The position numbers and the translations under genes are program-made. From NCBI RefSeq assembly GCF_020595095.1, contig NZ_JAJDOP010000004.1, positions 372,001 through 436,000 of the forward strand: a DNA stretch of 64,000 bases. Reading direction: 5' to 3'. This DNA is from Microvirga rosea (GTDB lineage Bacteria; Pseudomonadota; Alphaproteobacteria; Rhizobiales; Beijerinckiaceae). Each line of letters begins with the position of its first letter. Positions within the stretch are counted from its first letter, which is position 1. Under the pieces are notes generated by a model. The model saw only the letters and a list, made by a program, of their open reading frames with translations. It had not been told where the DNA came from and made no database searches. Shown one piece after another: positions 56,505 to 64,000 of this stretch.

Positions 56505-57170
56505 CTAAAAGGGGTGCTTGAAAATCGGGCGCTGCCGCACCCGGCGCCGTGCAACGGCAAGCCAACCCCGCCGTTTGTCCCTGCTCAGGAAACCGCGCAG
56601 GCTCCGGCCCGTATCGGTTACGGCCGTCCGCACGGTAAGGATGAACCGCTTCGCCTGCCGCCAGAGCCGCGTTCCCTGGAGCCAGGCATGCACGATGTCG
56701 CGGATCGCGACGGTTTTTCCGAAACACCAGGCGAACCAGGCGATGGTGAGAAGCTTGTCCCGCCCGACGGCGAAAAGACGCTCCGCCAATCCAACTCCGA
56801 CGACCTTGGCGACAAAGAAGGTGAGAAGCCCCGAGGCGAAATGCCCAAGGCTGAAAAGATAGAGGGCGTAGATCTTGAAGGGCTCGATGATCGCGAGAGG
56901 GACGAGAAACAGGGCCAGGATGCCGTAAGGCGGCAATCGGGCGATCAGGGCTTCCAGCCACCGCATGAACGGCAGGCGGGCGAAAGCCCGGACGGCCGGG
57001 ATGACGAACGCCCGGAACGCATCGTCTATCAAGACGACGCAGATCGCCAGCACCAACAAAGGCGGATTCAGGATCCTCCGCAGGAATCGGGTTTGAAGCC
57101 TGGACGTAAGACGCATGCGGCGTAACCTCGCCATCGACCTGATGGCATGCACCCGGAATGTGGAGACCAT
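56505..57170 (-). CDS. inner membrane protein, unknown function
   Basis: 221 residues from the ATG at 57170 with AAAGG close upstream; other ATGs at 57134 and 57116 are possible. Basic N-terminus, then three hydrophobic stretches: LLVLAICVVLIDDAFRAFVIPAV, YGILALFLVPLAIIEPFKIYALYLF and FASGLLTFFVAKVVGVGLAERLF, and a highly basic C-terminal tail (SRDKRRGWLAVARRRVRQR). No family recognised with confidence. The gap of 64 bases after it leads to the Tim44 gene, same strand. Confidence 0.65.
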   Translation of the reverse strand: MVSTFRVHAIRSMARLRRMRLTSRLQTRFLRRILNPPLLVLAICVVLIDDAFRAFVIPAVRAFARLPFMRWLEALIARLPPYGILALFLVPLAIIEPFKIYALYLFSLGHFASGLLTFFVAKVVGVGLAERLFAVGRDKLLTIAWFAWCFGKTVAIRDIVHAWLQGTRLWRQAKRFILTVRTAVTDTGRSLRGFLSRDKRRGWLAVARRRVRQRPIFKHPF

Positions 57171-57439
57171 ACGGCCTTTCTTCAAATCCTGTCGGGCGAC
57201 GCCCGCGATCCAGCAACGCGGAAATTCGGATACCGATGAAACGAACAGCCTATGTCTTGTGCTTGCTCCCGGCCCGCCGCGACCGCGTTGAATCCATTTG
57301 CGTGGCAAATCTCCCTACCTGAGACGGCAAAGATTCATACAATAGGCAATGGCGATTACTTGGCGTTCCGCCTTTGCCCCGGCGCACATTCTTTGTCGCG
57401 ATCGAACATCTCGGCCCGGTTGCTCGGGAGACTCTTTTT

Positions 57440-57454
57440 GTTCGCCGTACGTTC
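57440..57454 (+). promoter_or_regulatory. LexA (SOS) box 1
   Basis: GTTC-GCCGTAC-GTTC, a perfect match to the alphaproteobacterial LexA site GTTC-N7-GTTC, about 150 bases before the Y-family polymerase start. Confidence 0.8.
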
Positions 57455-57568
57455 GAAACAAGAACAAGATTTCCTTTCCCTAGGCTCCGTAAGGAAAGTG
57501 CAGTCTTCGAAAGATAAAACGATCCCCGTTATCCACAGCTCGCCGACTCGACTCTTCAAAATGCCTGT

Positions 57569-57583
57569 GTTCCTGTTTTGTTC
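57569..57583 (+). promoter_or_regulatory. LexA (SOS) box 2
   Basis: GTTC-CTGTTTT-GTTC, a second perfect LexA site, 23 bases before the ATG at 57607. Confidence 0.85.
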
Positions 57584-57606
57584 AGACACACAGGAGTCCC
57601 CTCAAG

Positions 57607-58857
57607 ATGCGAAAGCCCGCAGGCATAGAGCGGCTTTATGTCGATTTCGACTCGTTCTTCGCCAGTGCGGAACAGCATCTTCGGCCCGAACTGCGTGGCA
57701 GGCCGGTCGGGGTCGTGCCGATTGCCTCCGAGCATACCGGCCTGATCGCGGTCAGCCGTGAAGCAAAGCTCCGGGGCGTAAAACGAGGGGCGTTCGTCCG
57801 TGATGCGCGCCGTTTATGTCCCGAGATCGTTTTGGTGGTGGCGCGGCATGAACGCTATGTCGCCTTGCACAAGGACATCCTTCGGGCGATCGACACGGTG
57901 CTGCCCGTCAAGGGGATTTGCTCCATCGACGAAATGGTCTGCGCCCTCGCGCCCTCCGAGCAGAACCAGGCGCAGGCCCTGGGCCAGCGCGTCAAGGCAG
58001 CGATCGCGCACCATGTCGGCCCGACGCTCACGTGCTCGGTTGGTCTTGGCCCCAACGAGCTTCTGGCGAAGATCGCCGCAGAGATGGAAAAGCCGAACGG
58101 TCTCGTCGTCCTGCACCCGCAAGATCTTCCGGGTCCTCTCCTGTCGCTTGCCCTCACCGACATTCCGGGGATTGCGCGCGGCAACGCGGCGCGGCTCGCG
58201 CGGGCCGGAATCAACGATATGGCGGGCCTGTGGCGTCTTCAGCCGAAGGAACTGCGCCGCCTGTGGGGCAGCGTCGAAGGAGAGCGCCTCTGGATGGGCC
58301 TCCATGGCTATGCGGTGGAGCGGCCGGAAACGCAGCGGCGCATGTTCGGACATGGACGGGTTCTTCCGGCCGATTGGCGACACCTGAGCGGAGCCTATGC
58401 GTGCGCCCGGACGCTTCTGGCGAAAGCGGCAAGCCGCATGCGCCGAGGGCAGTTCTCGGCCAGGGCGCTGTCCTTATGGCTTACGGACCGGCATAGCGCC
58501 GGCTGGTACGGGGAGGAGCGCTTTCAGCCCACGGCCGACGATCCCTCGCTGCTTCGCAGTCTTGCCCGTCTTTGCACGCTCGCCGAAAGGGAACGTCCTC
58601 CGAACGAGCGACTTCGCAGCGTGCATGTCGCCCTGCATGATCTCGTAAGCAACAAAGACCTCGAAGAAGATCTCTTCAGCTTCACGACAGAGGCGGAAAT
58701 CAAGCGCCGGCAGGAACATCTCTCCCTGCTCGCCGACCGGCTCAATGCCTATTACCGGGGTCCGCTCCTGCATTGGGGACCCTGGGCCGAGATCCCGGGA
58801 GGCTATGCGGGCGCCAAGATCGCCTTCAACCGCATTCCCGATGCGGAGGATTTCTGA
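57607..58857 (+). CDS. dinB: Y-family DNA polymerase (DinB/Pol IV type)
   Basis: 416 residues. Y-family marks: YVDFDSFFASAEQHLRPELRGRPVGVVP at the N-terminus with the first catalytic Asp, YVALHKDILRAID, the palm SIDEM motif (about residue 112), SVGLGPNELLAKIAAEMEKPNGLVVL, and a C-terminal little-finger domain. Error-prone polymerase for translesion synthesis. Two LexA boxes in the promoter region make it a clear SOS gene. AGGAG stands ten bases before the ATG. This is one of several DinB-type paralogues usual in alphaproteobacteria; the exact subgroup is uncertain. Confidence 0.94.
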   Translation: MRKPAGIERLYVDFDSFFASAEQHLRPELRGRPVGVVPIASEHTGLIAVSREAKLRGVKRGAFVRDARRLCPEIVLVVARHERYVALHKDILRAIDTVLPVKGICSIDEMVCALAPSEQNQAQALGQRVKAAIAHHVGPTLTCSVGLGPNELLAKIAAEMEKPNGLVVLHPQDLPGPLLSLALTDIPGIARGNAARLARAGINDMAGLWRLQPKELRRLWGSVEGERLWMGLHGYAVERPETQRRMFGHGRVLPADWRHLSGAYACARTLLAKAASRMRRGQFSARALSLWLTDRHSAGWYGEERFQPTADDPSLLRSLARLCTLAERERPPNERLRSVHVALHDLVSNKDLEEDLFSFTTEAEIKRRQEHLSLLADRLNAYYRGPLLHWGPWAEIPGGYAGAKIAFNRIPDAEDF

Positions 58858-58884
58858 GCGGATGTCGCGATCGCCCGGCGACAA

Positions 58885-58908
58885 ACGGCGCCGGAATCCC
58901 GGCGCCGT
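58885..58908. terminator. bidirectional hairpin between dinB and ilvE
   Basis: Ten-bp perfect stem ACGGCGCCGG/CCGGCGCCGT (58885-58894 with 58899-58908), loop AATC, in the gap between convergent genes. Confidence 0.6.
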
Positions 58909-58929
58909 CGTCGGTGCTTTATGAGTGCC

Positions 58930-59817
58930 TTACGCGGCTTTGGCCTTGGGCTGAACCTCGGCCTCGTAATCCTCCAGCAGGGTCTTGGTGAGAGCCCCCG
59001 GCTTGAAGGTGTAGGAGCCGATCTCGGCGACCGGTGTCACCTCGGCGGCGCTACCGGTGATGAAGCACTCGCTGAAGCCTGCCATTTCCTCGGGCATGAT
59101 CCGGCGTTCTGCCACCTCGATGCCGCGCCGTTTGGCGAGATCGATCACGGTCCTGCGCGTGATGCCGTCCAGGAAGCAATCGGCGATGGGCGTGTGCAGA
59201 ACCCCGTCCTTGATGAAGAACACGTTGGCGCCCGTGCACTCGGCCACCCGGCCCTGCCAGTCGAGCATGAGCGCATCCGCATAGCCCCTGCGCTCGGCCC
59301 GGTGCTTGGAGATCGTGCAGATCATGTAAAGACCGGCAGCTTTCGCCGTGGAGGGAGCCGTTGCCGGGTCGGGACGGCGATACTCGGCCATGTCGATCCG
59401 GATCCCCTTCATCTTCTGGGCCGGATCGAAATAGCTCGGCCATTCCCAGCTGGCGATGGCGAGATGGATCTTGTTGTGCTGAGCGGAGACGCCCATCATT
59501 TCAGATCCGCGCCAGGCCACCGGACGCAGATAGGCGTCCTTCTGGCCGTTCTTCTCGAGCACGAGGCGCTTGGCCGCATCGATCTCGGCCACGCTGAAGG
59601 GGATCTCGAAATCGAGGATCTGCGCGGATTTCTTCAAGCGTTCCGCGTGTTCGATGGACTTGAAGATCACGCCGCCATAGGCGCGCTCGCCCTCGAAAAC
59701 GCTGGAGGCATAGTGAAGAGCATGGGTCAGCACATGAACCTGGGCGTCCTTCCACGGTACCAGCTGCCCGTCATACCAAATCCATCCATCACGTTGATCG
59801 AAGGGGGTACCGGACAT
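58930..59817 (-). CDS. ilvE: branched-chain amino acid aminotransferase
   Basis: 295 residues, fold-type IV PLP enzyme. Motifs: GWIWYDGQLVPWKDAQVHVLTHALHYASSVFEGERAY at the N-terminus, catalytic Lys within YMICTISKHRAERRGYADALMLD, and AECTGANVFFIKDGVLHTP with FLDGITRRTVIDLAKRRGIEV for the PLP phosphate site. Last step of Leu, Ile and Val synthesis and their first degradation step. It is divergent from the MarR-type gene (gap 162 bases). Confidence 0.95.
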   Translation of the reverse strand: MSGTPFDQRDGWIWYDGQLVPWKDAQVHVLTHALHYASSVFEGERAYGGVIFKSIEHAERLKKSAQILDFEIPFSVAEIDAAKRLVLEKNGQKDAYLRPVAWRGSEMMGVSAQHNKIHLAIASWEWPSYFDPAQKMKGIRIDMAEYRRPDPATAPSTAKAAGLYMICTISKHRAERRGYADALMLDWQGRVAECTGANVFFIKDGVLHTPIADCFLDGITRRTVIDLAKRRGIEVAERRIMPEEMAGFSECFITGSAAEVTPVAEIGSYTFKPGALTKTLLEDYEAEVQPKAKAA

Positions 59818-59979
59818 GTGTCTTCTCCTGAAGGGCGACCATATGGCTCATCGGGGTCGCGAAATTTCCGATGCCGTTCCGCGCGGTTTCGAGTTCATTC
59901 ATTTCGCGGAAGCGCCTTGACGAGTAACAATCGACTTGAGATATGTCAACAACGCTGACGTAAATAATGGACAGAGACG

Positions 59980-60498
59980 GTGCCAGACGCAATCCCGGTT
60001 CTACGATCCGCCAAGCCCGGCGCAGAGGCTTCCGCCGAACGCCCGGCCTATGATCTCATCGAGCTGTTCTTCTTCGCCTACCGCGACTTCGTCAGCGATC
60101 CGGACAGAATTCTGGACGAGTATGGCTTTGGTCGGGCGCATCACCGGGTCCTCCACTTCGTCGACCGCCAGCCGGGCCTGACCATCGCCGAGCTGCTCGA
60201 CATCCTGCGCATCACCAAGCAGAGTCTGAACCGGGTGCTGAAGGAGCTGATCGAAAAACGTTTCATCGAAAGCCGGATGGGGACCTCTGACCGCCGCCAG
60301 CGGCTGCTCCATGTCACGCCGCAAGGCCATGATTTGGCCCTGAAGCTCGCCAAGTTGCAGACGCGGCGCATCGCGCGGGCGCTGACGGATCTGGATTCTG
60401 CTGCCAAGGAGAGCGTAACCCGCTATCTCCTGAGCCTCATCGACCCCGATGATCGAAGCCACGTGGAGCGCCTCGTGTTCGGAAGCGCGAAAGTCTGA
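59980..60498 (+). CDS. MarR family transcriptional regulator (PetP-like)
   Basis: 172 residues from a GTG start at 59980. Winged HTH: GLTIAELLDILRITKQSLNRVLKELIEKRFIE with the wing GTSDRRQRLLHVTPQG. It leads an operon with a response regulator and a histidine kinase. In Rhodobacter the MarR-type PetP and response regulator PetR are adjacent and needed for cytochrome bc1 expression; the same order here suggests the same pair, but regulation of respiration is not shown. Confidence 0.88.
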   Translation: MPDAIPVLRSAKPGAEASAERPAYDLIELFFFAYRDFVSDPDRILDEYGFGRAHHRVLHFVDRQPGLTIAELLDILRITKQSLNRVLKELIEKRFIESRMGTSDRRQRLLHVTPQGHDLALKLAKLQTRRIARALTDLDSAAKESVTRYLLSLIDPDDRSHVERLVFGSAKV

Positions 60499-60512
60499 TA
60501 AAGCCGGAGCTT

Positions 60513-61232
60513 ATGGAAGCCACACGTATCGATATCCCGGACCACGCTCCCCATATTCTCGTGGTCGACGATGACCGCCGCCTGCGCGATCTCCTGGCCC
60601 GTTTCCTCACCGAAAACGGCTATCGCATCACGACGGCGGAAAGCGCGAGCGATGCCAGGGCGAAAGCCGAGAACTTCGTGTTCGACGCCCTCGTCCTCGA
60701 CGTCATGATGCCGGGAGAATCGGGCTTCGATTATGCCCGAAGCCTTCGGCAGACGTCTCAGATCCCCATCCTGATGCTCACGGCGCGGGCGGAAGCGGGC
60801 GACCGGGTCACAGGCCTCGAGATCGGGGCGGATGACTATCTTTCCAAGCCCTTCGAGCCACGGGAACTCCTGCTGCGCCTCGGCAACATTCTCAAGCGTG
60901 CCGCGCCTACGGAAGCTCCCGGGACGGCCGACATGCCTGAAATCGTTCGCTTCGGACCCTTCACCTACCGGTTCGATCGCGGCGAGCTCCGCAAGGATGA
61001 CGAAATCGTCCGCATCACCGAACGCGAGCGGGAAATCCTCACCATCCTGGGGTCGCGCGCCGGCGACAACGTTCCCCGCGAGGAGCTCGGGGGCACGGGC
61101 CTTGCTGCCAATGAACGGACGGTCGACGTGCAGATCAACCGGTTGCGCCGCAAGATCGAGATCGATCCCGCCAACCCGATCTTCCTGCAGACCGTGCGCG
61201 GCATCGGCTATCGTCTCGTGATCGACCGATGA
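60513..61232 (+). CDS. OmpR-family response regulator (PetR-like)
   Basis: 239 residues. Receiver domain with the acidic pocket in LVVDDDRRLRDLL, phospho-acceptor Asp in DALVLDVMMPGESGFD (about residue 66), and conserved Lys in DDYLSKPFEPREL. The C-terminal winged helix (FDRGELRKDDEIVRITERER, ... NERTVDVQINRLRRKIE) binds DNA. Overlaps the histidine kinase gene by four bases (ATGA), so they form one translational unit. CCGGAG stands before the ATG, 14 bases after the MarR stop. Confidence 0.94.
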   Translation: MEATRIDIPDHAPHILVVDDDRRLRDLLARFLTENGYRITTAESASDARAKAENFVFDALVLDVMMPGESGFDYARSLRQTSQIPILMLTARAEAGDRVTGLEIGADDYLSKPFEPRELLLRLGNILKRAAPTEAPGTADMPEIVRFGPFTYRFDRGELRKDDEIVRITEREREILTILGSRAGDNVPREELGGTGLAANERTVDVQINRLRRKIEIDPANPIFLQTVRGIGYRLVIDR

Positions 61233-62587
61233 AATTCAGCCGCGCCCTGAAGCATTCTCCGTTCGATCTCGCCATGCGCTGGCTCGGGCGGATCCTGCCG
61301 AAGGGTCTGTATGCGCGCTCGCTGATCATCATCATCGCGCCGATCGTGCTGTTGCAGTCGGTCGCCGCCTACGTGTTCATGGAACGGCACTGGCAGCTCG
61401 TGACGCGGCGCCTGTCCTCCGCCGTCACGTCGGATATCGCGGCCCTCATCGACATCTACGAGAGTTATCCGCAGGATCGGGATGCGACGACGCTGGCCCG
61501 CATCGCGTCGGAACGCCTGCAGCTCGACGTGGATATCCTGCACGATACGGATCTGCCTCCCCCGGGCCCCAAACCGTTCTTTTCCATTCTCGACGAAGCC
61601 TTGTCGGAGGAGTTGCGGCGTCAGATCGACAGGCCGTACTGGATGGATACCGTCGGGCGCTCGAATTTCGTGGAGATCCGCGTCAAGCTTGATCCGACAA
61701 CCGTCATGCGCGTTCTGACGCGCCGCAGCCAGGCCTATGCGTCGAACTCCCATATCTTCTTGGTGTGGATGGGTGGCTCGTCGCTGGTCCTGATGGGAAT
61801 CGCGATCCTGTTCCTGCGCAACCAAATCCGCCCGATTCTGCGCCTCGCGGAAGCGGCCGAGGCGCTCGGCAAAGGACGGGAAATCGAGTTCCGCCCGCGC
61901 GGCGCCCGCGAGGTCCGACAGGCCGGTCATTCATTCCTCGAGATGAAGCGGCGCATCGAGCGAAACATCGAGCAGCGCACCACCATGCTGAACGGCGTCA
62001 GCCATGATCTGCGCACGATTCTCACCCGCTTCAAACTGTCCCTCGTGCTTCTGAAGCAGACGCCGGAGGTCGAGGACCTCAAACGCGACGTGGACGAGAT
62101 GAGCCGCATGCTGGAAGGCTATCTGGCCTTCGCCCGGGGCGATACCGGCGAGCAGGCCGTCGCAACCGATCTGCGCCCGCTCCTCGAGGATCTCCAGACC
62201 GACGCCGAGCGCCAGGGCCACACGACAAGCCTCGACATCGTCGGCGATCCGATCGTCATCGTTCGTCCGGATGCCTTCCGGCGCCTCCTGTTCAACTTGG
62301 TCGCCAATGCGGCCCGGCACGGAGAAAAGATCCAGATCAGCGCCAATCACGAGACGCGCTGGCTCGTTCTTCATGTGGACGACGACGGACCGGGAATTCC
62401 CGCCGACCTGCGCGAGGAGGTTTTCAAGCCGTTCGTCCGGCTGGATGAAGCGCGCAATCAGGACGAGGGCGGCTCAGGTCTCGGCCTCGCCATCGCCCGC
62501 GATATCGCCCGCTCGCACGGGGGCGATATTTCCTTGGGGGACAGCCCGCTCGGAGGACTGCGCGCGACGGTGCGTCTCCCAGCGTAA
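61229..62587 (+). CDS. sensor histidine kinase, EnvZ-like
   Basis: 452 residues. Two membrane segments (about 31-48, SLIIIIAPIVLLQSVAAY, and 175-195, IFLVWMGGSSLVLMGIAIL) flank a periplasmic domain, followed by HAMP (ILRLAEAAEALGKGREIEFRPRG), H-box with phospho-acceptor His in MLNGVSHDLRTILTRFKL, N box LVANAARHGEKI, G1 DDDGPGIP and G2 GGSGLGLAIARDIARSHGG. Its partner is the response regulator immediately upstream with overlapping codons. Stimulus unknown; it may be redox or envelope related. Convergent with csaA. Confidence 0.94.
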   Translation: MKFSRALKHSPFDLAMRWLGRILPKGLYARSLIIIIAPIVLLQSVAAYVFMERHWQLVTRRLSSAVTSDIAALIDIYESYPQDRDATTLARIASERLQLDVDILHDTDLPPPGPKPFFSILDEALSEELRRQIDRPYWMDTVGRSNFVEIRVKLDPTTVMRVLTRRSQAYASNSHIFLVWMGGSSLVLMGIAILFLRNQIRPILRLAEAAEALGKGREIEFRPRGAREVRQAGHSFLEMKRRIERNIEQRTTMLNGVSHDLRTILTRFKLSLVLLKQTPEVEDLKRDVDEMSRMLEGYLAFARGDTGEQAVATDLRPLLEDLQTDAERQGHTTSLDIVGDPIVIVRPDAFRRLLFNLVANAARHGEKIQISANHETRWLVLHVDDDGPGIPADLREEVFKPFVRLDEARNQDEGGSGLGLAIARDIARSHGGDISLGDSPLGGLRATVRLPA

Positions 62588-62598
62588 CGCGAGGCGCC

Positions 62599-62958
62599 TT
62601 AATACAGCCGCCCGCCGACAGGCACATCCCGGTCGGGACGGATCAGCATCACGTCGCCATTCGGATCCGGGACGCCGAGCGTCAGAACCTCCGACATGAA
62701 CGGACCGATCTGCCGCGGAGGAAAATTGACGACCGCCAGAACCTGGCTGCCGACCAGGTCCTCCGGCGTATGGTTGATGGTGATCTGCGCGGACGAGCGC
62801 TTCGTGCCGATCTCTGGCCCGAAATCGATGGTGAGCTTGAATGCAGGTTTACGCGCCTGCGGGAAAGGCTCCGCAGCCACGATACGGCCGACGCGGATGT
62901 CGACTTTCAAAAAGTCGTCGAACGAGATCTGCGCCGGTCGCGTGCTTGCCTGATCCAT
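62599..62958 (-). CDS. csaA: tRNA-binding protein CsaA
   Basis: 119 residues, one EMAP/tRNA-binding OB fold. VDIRVGRIVAAEPFPQARKPAFKLTIDFGPEIGTKRSSAQIT and NFPPRQIGPFMSEVLTLG are typical of CsaA, a dimeric chaperone-like tRNA-binding protein. Length is standard. The start ATG at 62958 lies 26 bases downstream of the TetR gene, so they could be cotranscribed. Confidence 0.93.
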   Translation of the reverse strand: MDQASTRPAQISFDDFLKVDIRVGRIVAAEPFPQARKPAFKLTIDFGPEIGTKRSSAQITINHTPEDLVGSQVLAVVNFPPRQIGPFMSEVLTLGVPDPNGDVMLIRPDRDVPVGGRLY

Positions 62959-62984
62959 GAATGTCCTGCCCTTGTCGAGGAATG

Positions 62985-63683
62985 CTAGATGGCGGCAGCC
63001 GGATTGCTGGCCTCGCCGTCATCCTTGCGCTTCGTGTAGCTTCTGGCCGAGCGGCGGTTTTCCATCAGGGCTCGGCCGGCGGCGCGGAACGGAGCGGTCA
63101 GCCGGCGCACGTCCTCCGCGCGTTCCAGGATCCTCTCGCCCCGACGCAGTTCCCGGTCGAGCCGGGCCATGGTCTTGGCCATCGCCGGATCGTCGTCCTC
63201 GAGCCAGGTCCGCAGGGTGTTGGCGTAAACCAGCGCCGCACCCTGGATCTTGAGCGTGCCGAGCGGGCCTTCCGTGGAAATCCCGGCGGCCGCGAGCATG
63301 AAGCGCTGGGAATTGAGCGCTTCCCGGTTCAAGGCCGCCAGGGCGAAGGGATCGAACTGCAGATCGCGCATGATGGTGCGAAGAGCGCTCTTGTAAGGGG
63401 CCAGAGCATCGAAGCGGCGCATGAACACATCGAAAATGCGCTCCCGTGCAGGCTCCTGGGCCAGGTCTTCGGTGGTTCCCTCCAGGACTTCCTTGTCGAC
63501 CTGACGGGACAAGGCGCCGAGTACGGCACCCTTGGACGGAAAGAGGTCACGGAACTCCGCAAGGGACAGGTTGGCGGCCCGCGCCACATCGGCGATCTCG
63601 ATCTCATCCCACCGCCGCTGAGCGGCAAGACCCATCAGGGCGTCGATAACTGCTTTGCGCTTGGATGAGACGTCCGCCGCCAT
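62985..63683 (-). CDS. TetR/AcrR family transcriptional regulator
   Basis: 232 residues. N-terminal HTH (RKAVIDALMGLAAQRRWDEIEIADVARAANLSLAEFRDLFPSKGAVLGAL) followed by an all-helical ligand/dimer domain with QFDPFALAALNREALNSQRFMLAAAG and a basic C-terminal tail (RSARSYTKRKD). Ligand and targets unknown. It lies between proC and csaA on the same strand. The overall helix pattern also faintly recalls COQ9-type proteins, but the HTH is clearly TetR-like. Confidence 0.88.
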   Translation of the reverse strand: MAADVSSKRKAVIDALMGLAAQRRWDEIEIADVARAANLSLAEFRDLFPSKGAVLGALSRQVDKEVLEGTTEDLAQEPARERIFDVFMRRFDALAPYKSALRTIMRDLQFDPFALAALNREALNSQRFMLAAAGISTEGPLGTLKIQGAALVYANTLRTWLEDDDPAMAKTMARLDRELRRGERILERAEDVRRLTAPFRAAGRALMENRRSARSYTKRKDDGEASNPAAAI

Positions 63684-63742
63684 GGCAACCTCCTGGCCGT
63701 GAATGGTACCTTGAAGCTAATGTAGGTTGCGCGCGCGCTTCG

Positions 63743-64000
63743 TCAGCCTGCCAGCTCCTCCGCACGCGTCTTTGCCGCAGCGACGGTGCTTTTCATCAGC
63801 GCCTTCAGGCCGCCGGGATCCGCCATGAGGACCTGCAGTCCGGCCGCCGTCGTGCCGCCGGGCGAGGTGACGTTCTGGCGGAGGGTTTCCGGCGACAATT
63901 CGCTCTGGAAAAGGAGCTCCCCCGCTCCTGTGACCGTGGCCCGGGCAAGCCGCTGCGCCAGATCCGCCGGCAGCCCCGCGGCGATCCCGGCTTCCGCGAG
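63743..64000 (-). CDS. proC: pyrroline-5-carboxylate reductase, C-terminal part
   Basis: 85 residues up to the stop codon, the rest beyond the right edge. The visible C-terminal dimerisation domain has LARATVTGAGELLFQSELSPETLR and QNVTSPGGTTAAGLQVLM, the ProC family signature. Catalyses the last step of proline synthesis with NADPH. Truncated only by the window end. The TetR gene starts 59 bases after its stop. Confidence 0.9.
   Translation of the reverse strand, partial: LAEAGIAAGLPADLAQRLARATVTGAGELLFQSELSPETLRQNVTSPGGTTAAGLQVLMADPGGLKALMKSTVAAAKTRAEELAG

Larger units (their letters stand above)
57171..57606 (+). other. gene-free region with SOS control sites
   Basis: About 435 bases without a credible gene, lower in GC than its surroundings. 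Contains two LexA boxes (57440-57454, 57569-57583). An antisense frame at 57356-57589 covers the LexA boxes and has no coding character. Confidence 0.5.

Noticed and set aside
57356-57589. 77-codon minus-strand ORF upstream of dinB
   Set aside because: It covers both LexA boxes and has no ribosome site or similarity.

Overview
The window reads as the chromosome of a high-GC alphaproteobacterium of the order Hyphomicrobiales, most like Methylobacteriaceae (Microvirga or Methylobacterium relatives). The evidence is the split carA/carB pair, the DnaG type whose zinc-ribbon cysteines are mostly replaced, the NepR/EcfG general stress cassette, the NepR-type promoters (GGAAC-N16/17-CGTT), LexA boxes of the GTTC-N7-GTTC form, and small lineage proteins (DUF930, DUF992, DUF3309, DUF3775). 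This is inference from gene content; no rRNA or tRNA gene was seen. Nearly all of the window is ordinary, densely packed coding sequence.

Layout. 1-7.1 kb: the end of a lrgA-type gene, a DUF930 protein, and the replication/transcription block yqeY - dnaG - rpoD on the minus strand, interrupted by a divergent Lrp/AsnC regulator and isochorismatase-family hydrolase. 7.2-19.6 kb: carA and carB with ten genes between them, including the organic peroxide pair ohr/ohrR with an OhrR operator, a cupin gene behind a possible Shine-Dalgarno-sequestering hairpin, a formate/nitrite-type channel, an MFS exporter, GtrA and SDR proteins. 19.7-27 kb: greA, a Tat-exported protein, a block of palindromic repeats, an Lrp regulator, an ELM1-like gene overlapping trxB, a LysR regulator, a probable small RNA with an anti-Shine-Dalgarno loop, and fadD. 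27-43 kb: an EF-G-like GTPase, aspartate aminotransferase, a Bug-type binding protein, a PQQ sugar dehydrogenase, methyltransferase, a secreted legumain-like (C13) peptidase, SemiSWEET, a phytase-like secreted esterase and uvrB.

43.1-46 kb is the one clearly accessory pocket: a second copy of the last codons of uvrB, a small membrane protein, a decayed IS5-family transposase, an AraC regulator, an XRE repressor with its own inverted-repeat operator, and a second block of the same palindromic repeats. 46-55.4 kb is stress-oriented: ZIP transporter, DUF3309, nepR-ecfG, infA-like and cold-shock genes, a BON protein, a methyltransferase with a striking 14-bp palindrome at its promoter, an overlapping nucleotidyltransferase/metallophosphoesterase pair, two very small genes and a PfpI-family gene. 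EcfG-type promoters sit in front of nepR-ecfG, the BON gene and the PfpI gene, with weaker ones on the divergent sides. 55.4-64 kb: Tim44-domain protein, membrane protein, an SOS-controlled Y-family polymerase with two LexA boxes, ilvE, a MarR/response regulator/histidine kinase operon, csaA, a TetR regulator and the 3' part of proC.

How it works together: housekeeping (transcription initiation, priming, pyrimidine/arginine precursor synthesis, repair) is interleaved with stress modules. Peroxide (OhrR), DNA damage (LexA) and general stress (EcfG) each leave recognisable operator or promoter sites here. I found no large new multigene system; the best leads are the uvrB-tail duplication, the nucleotidyltransferase-phosphoesterase pair, the anti-SD small RNA and the EcfG-linked small genes.
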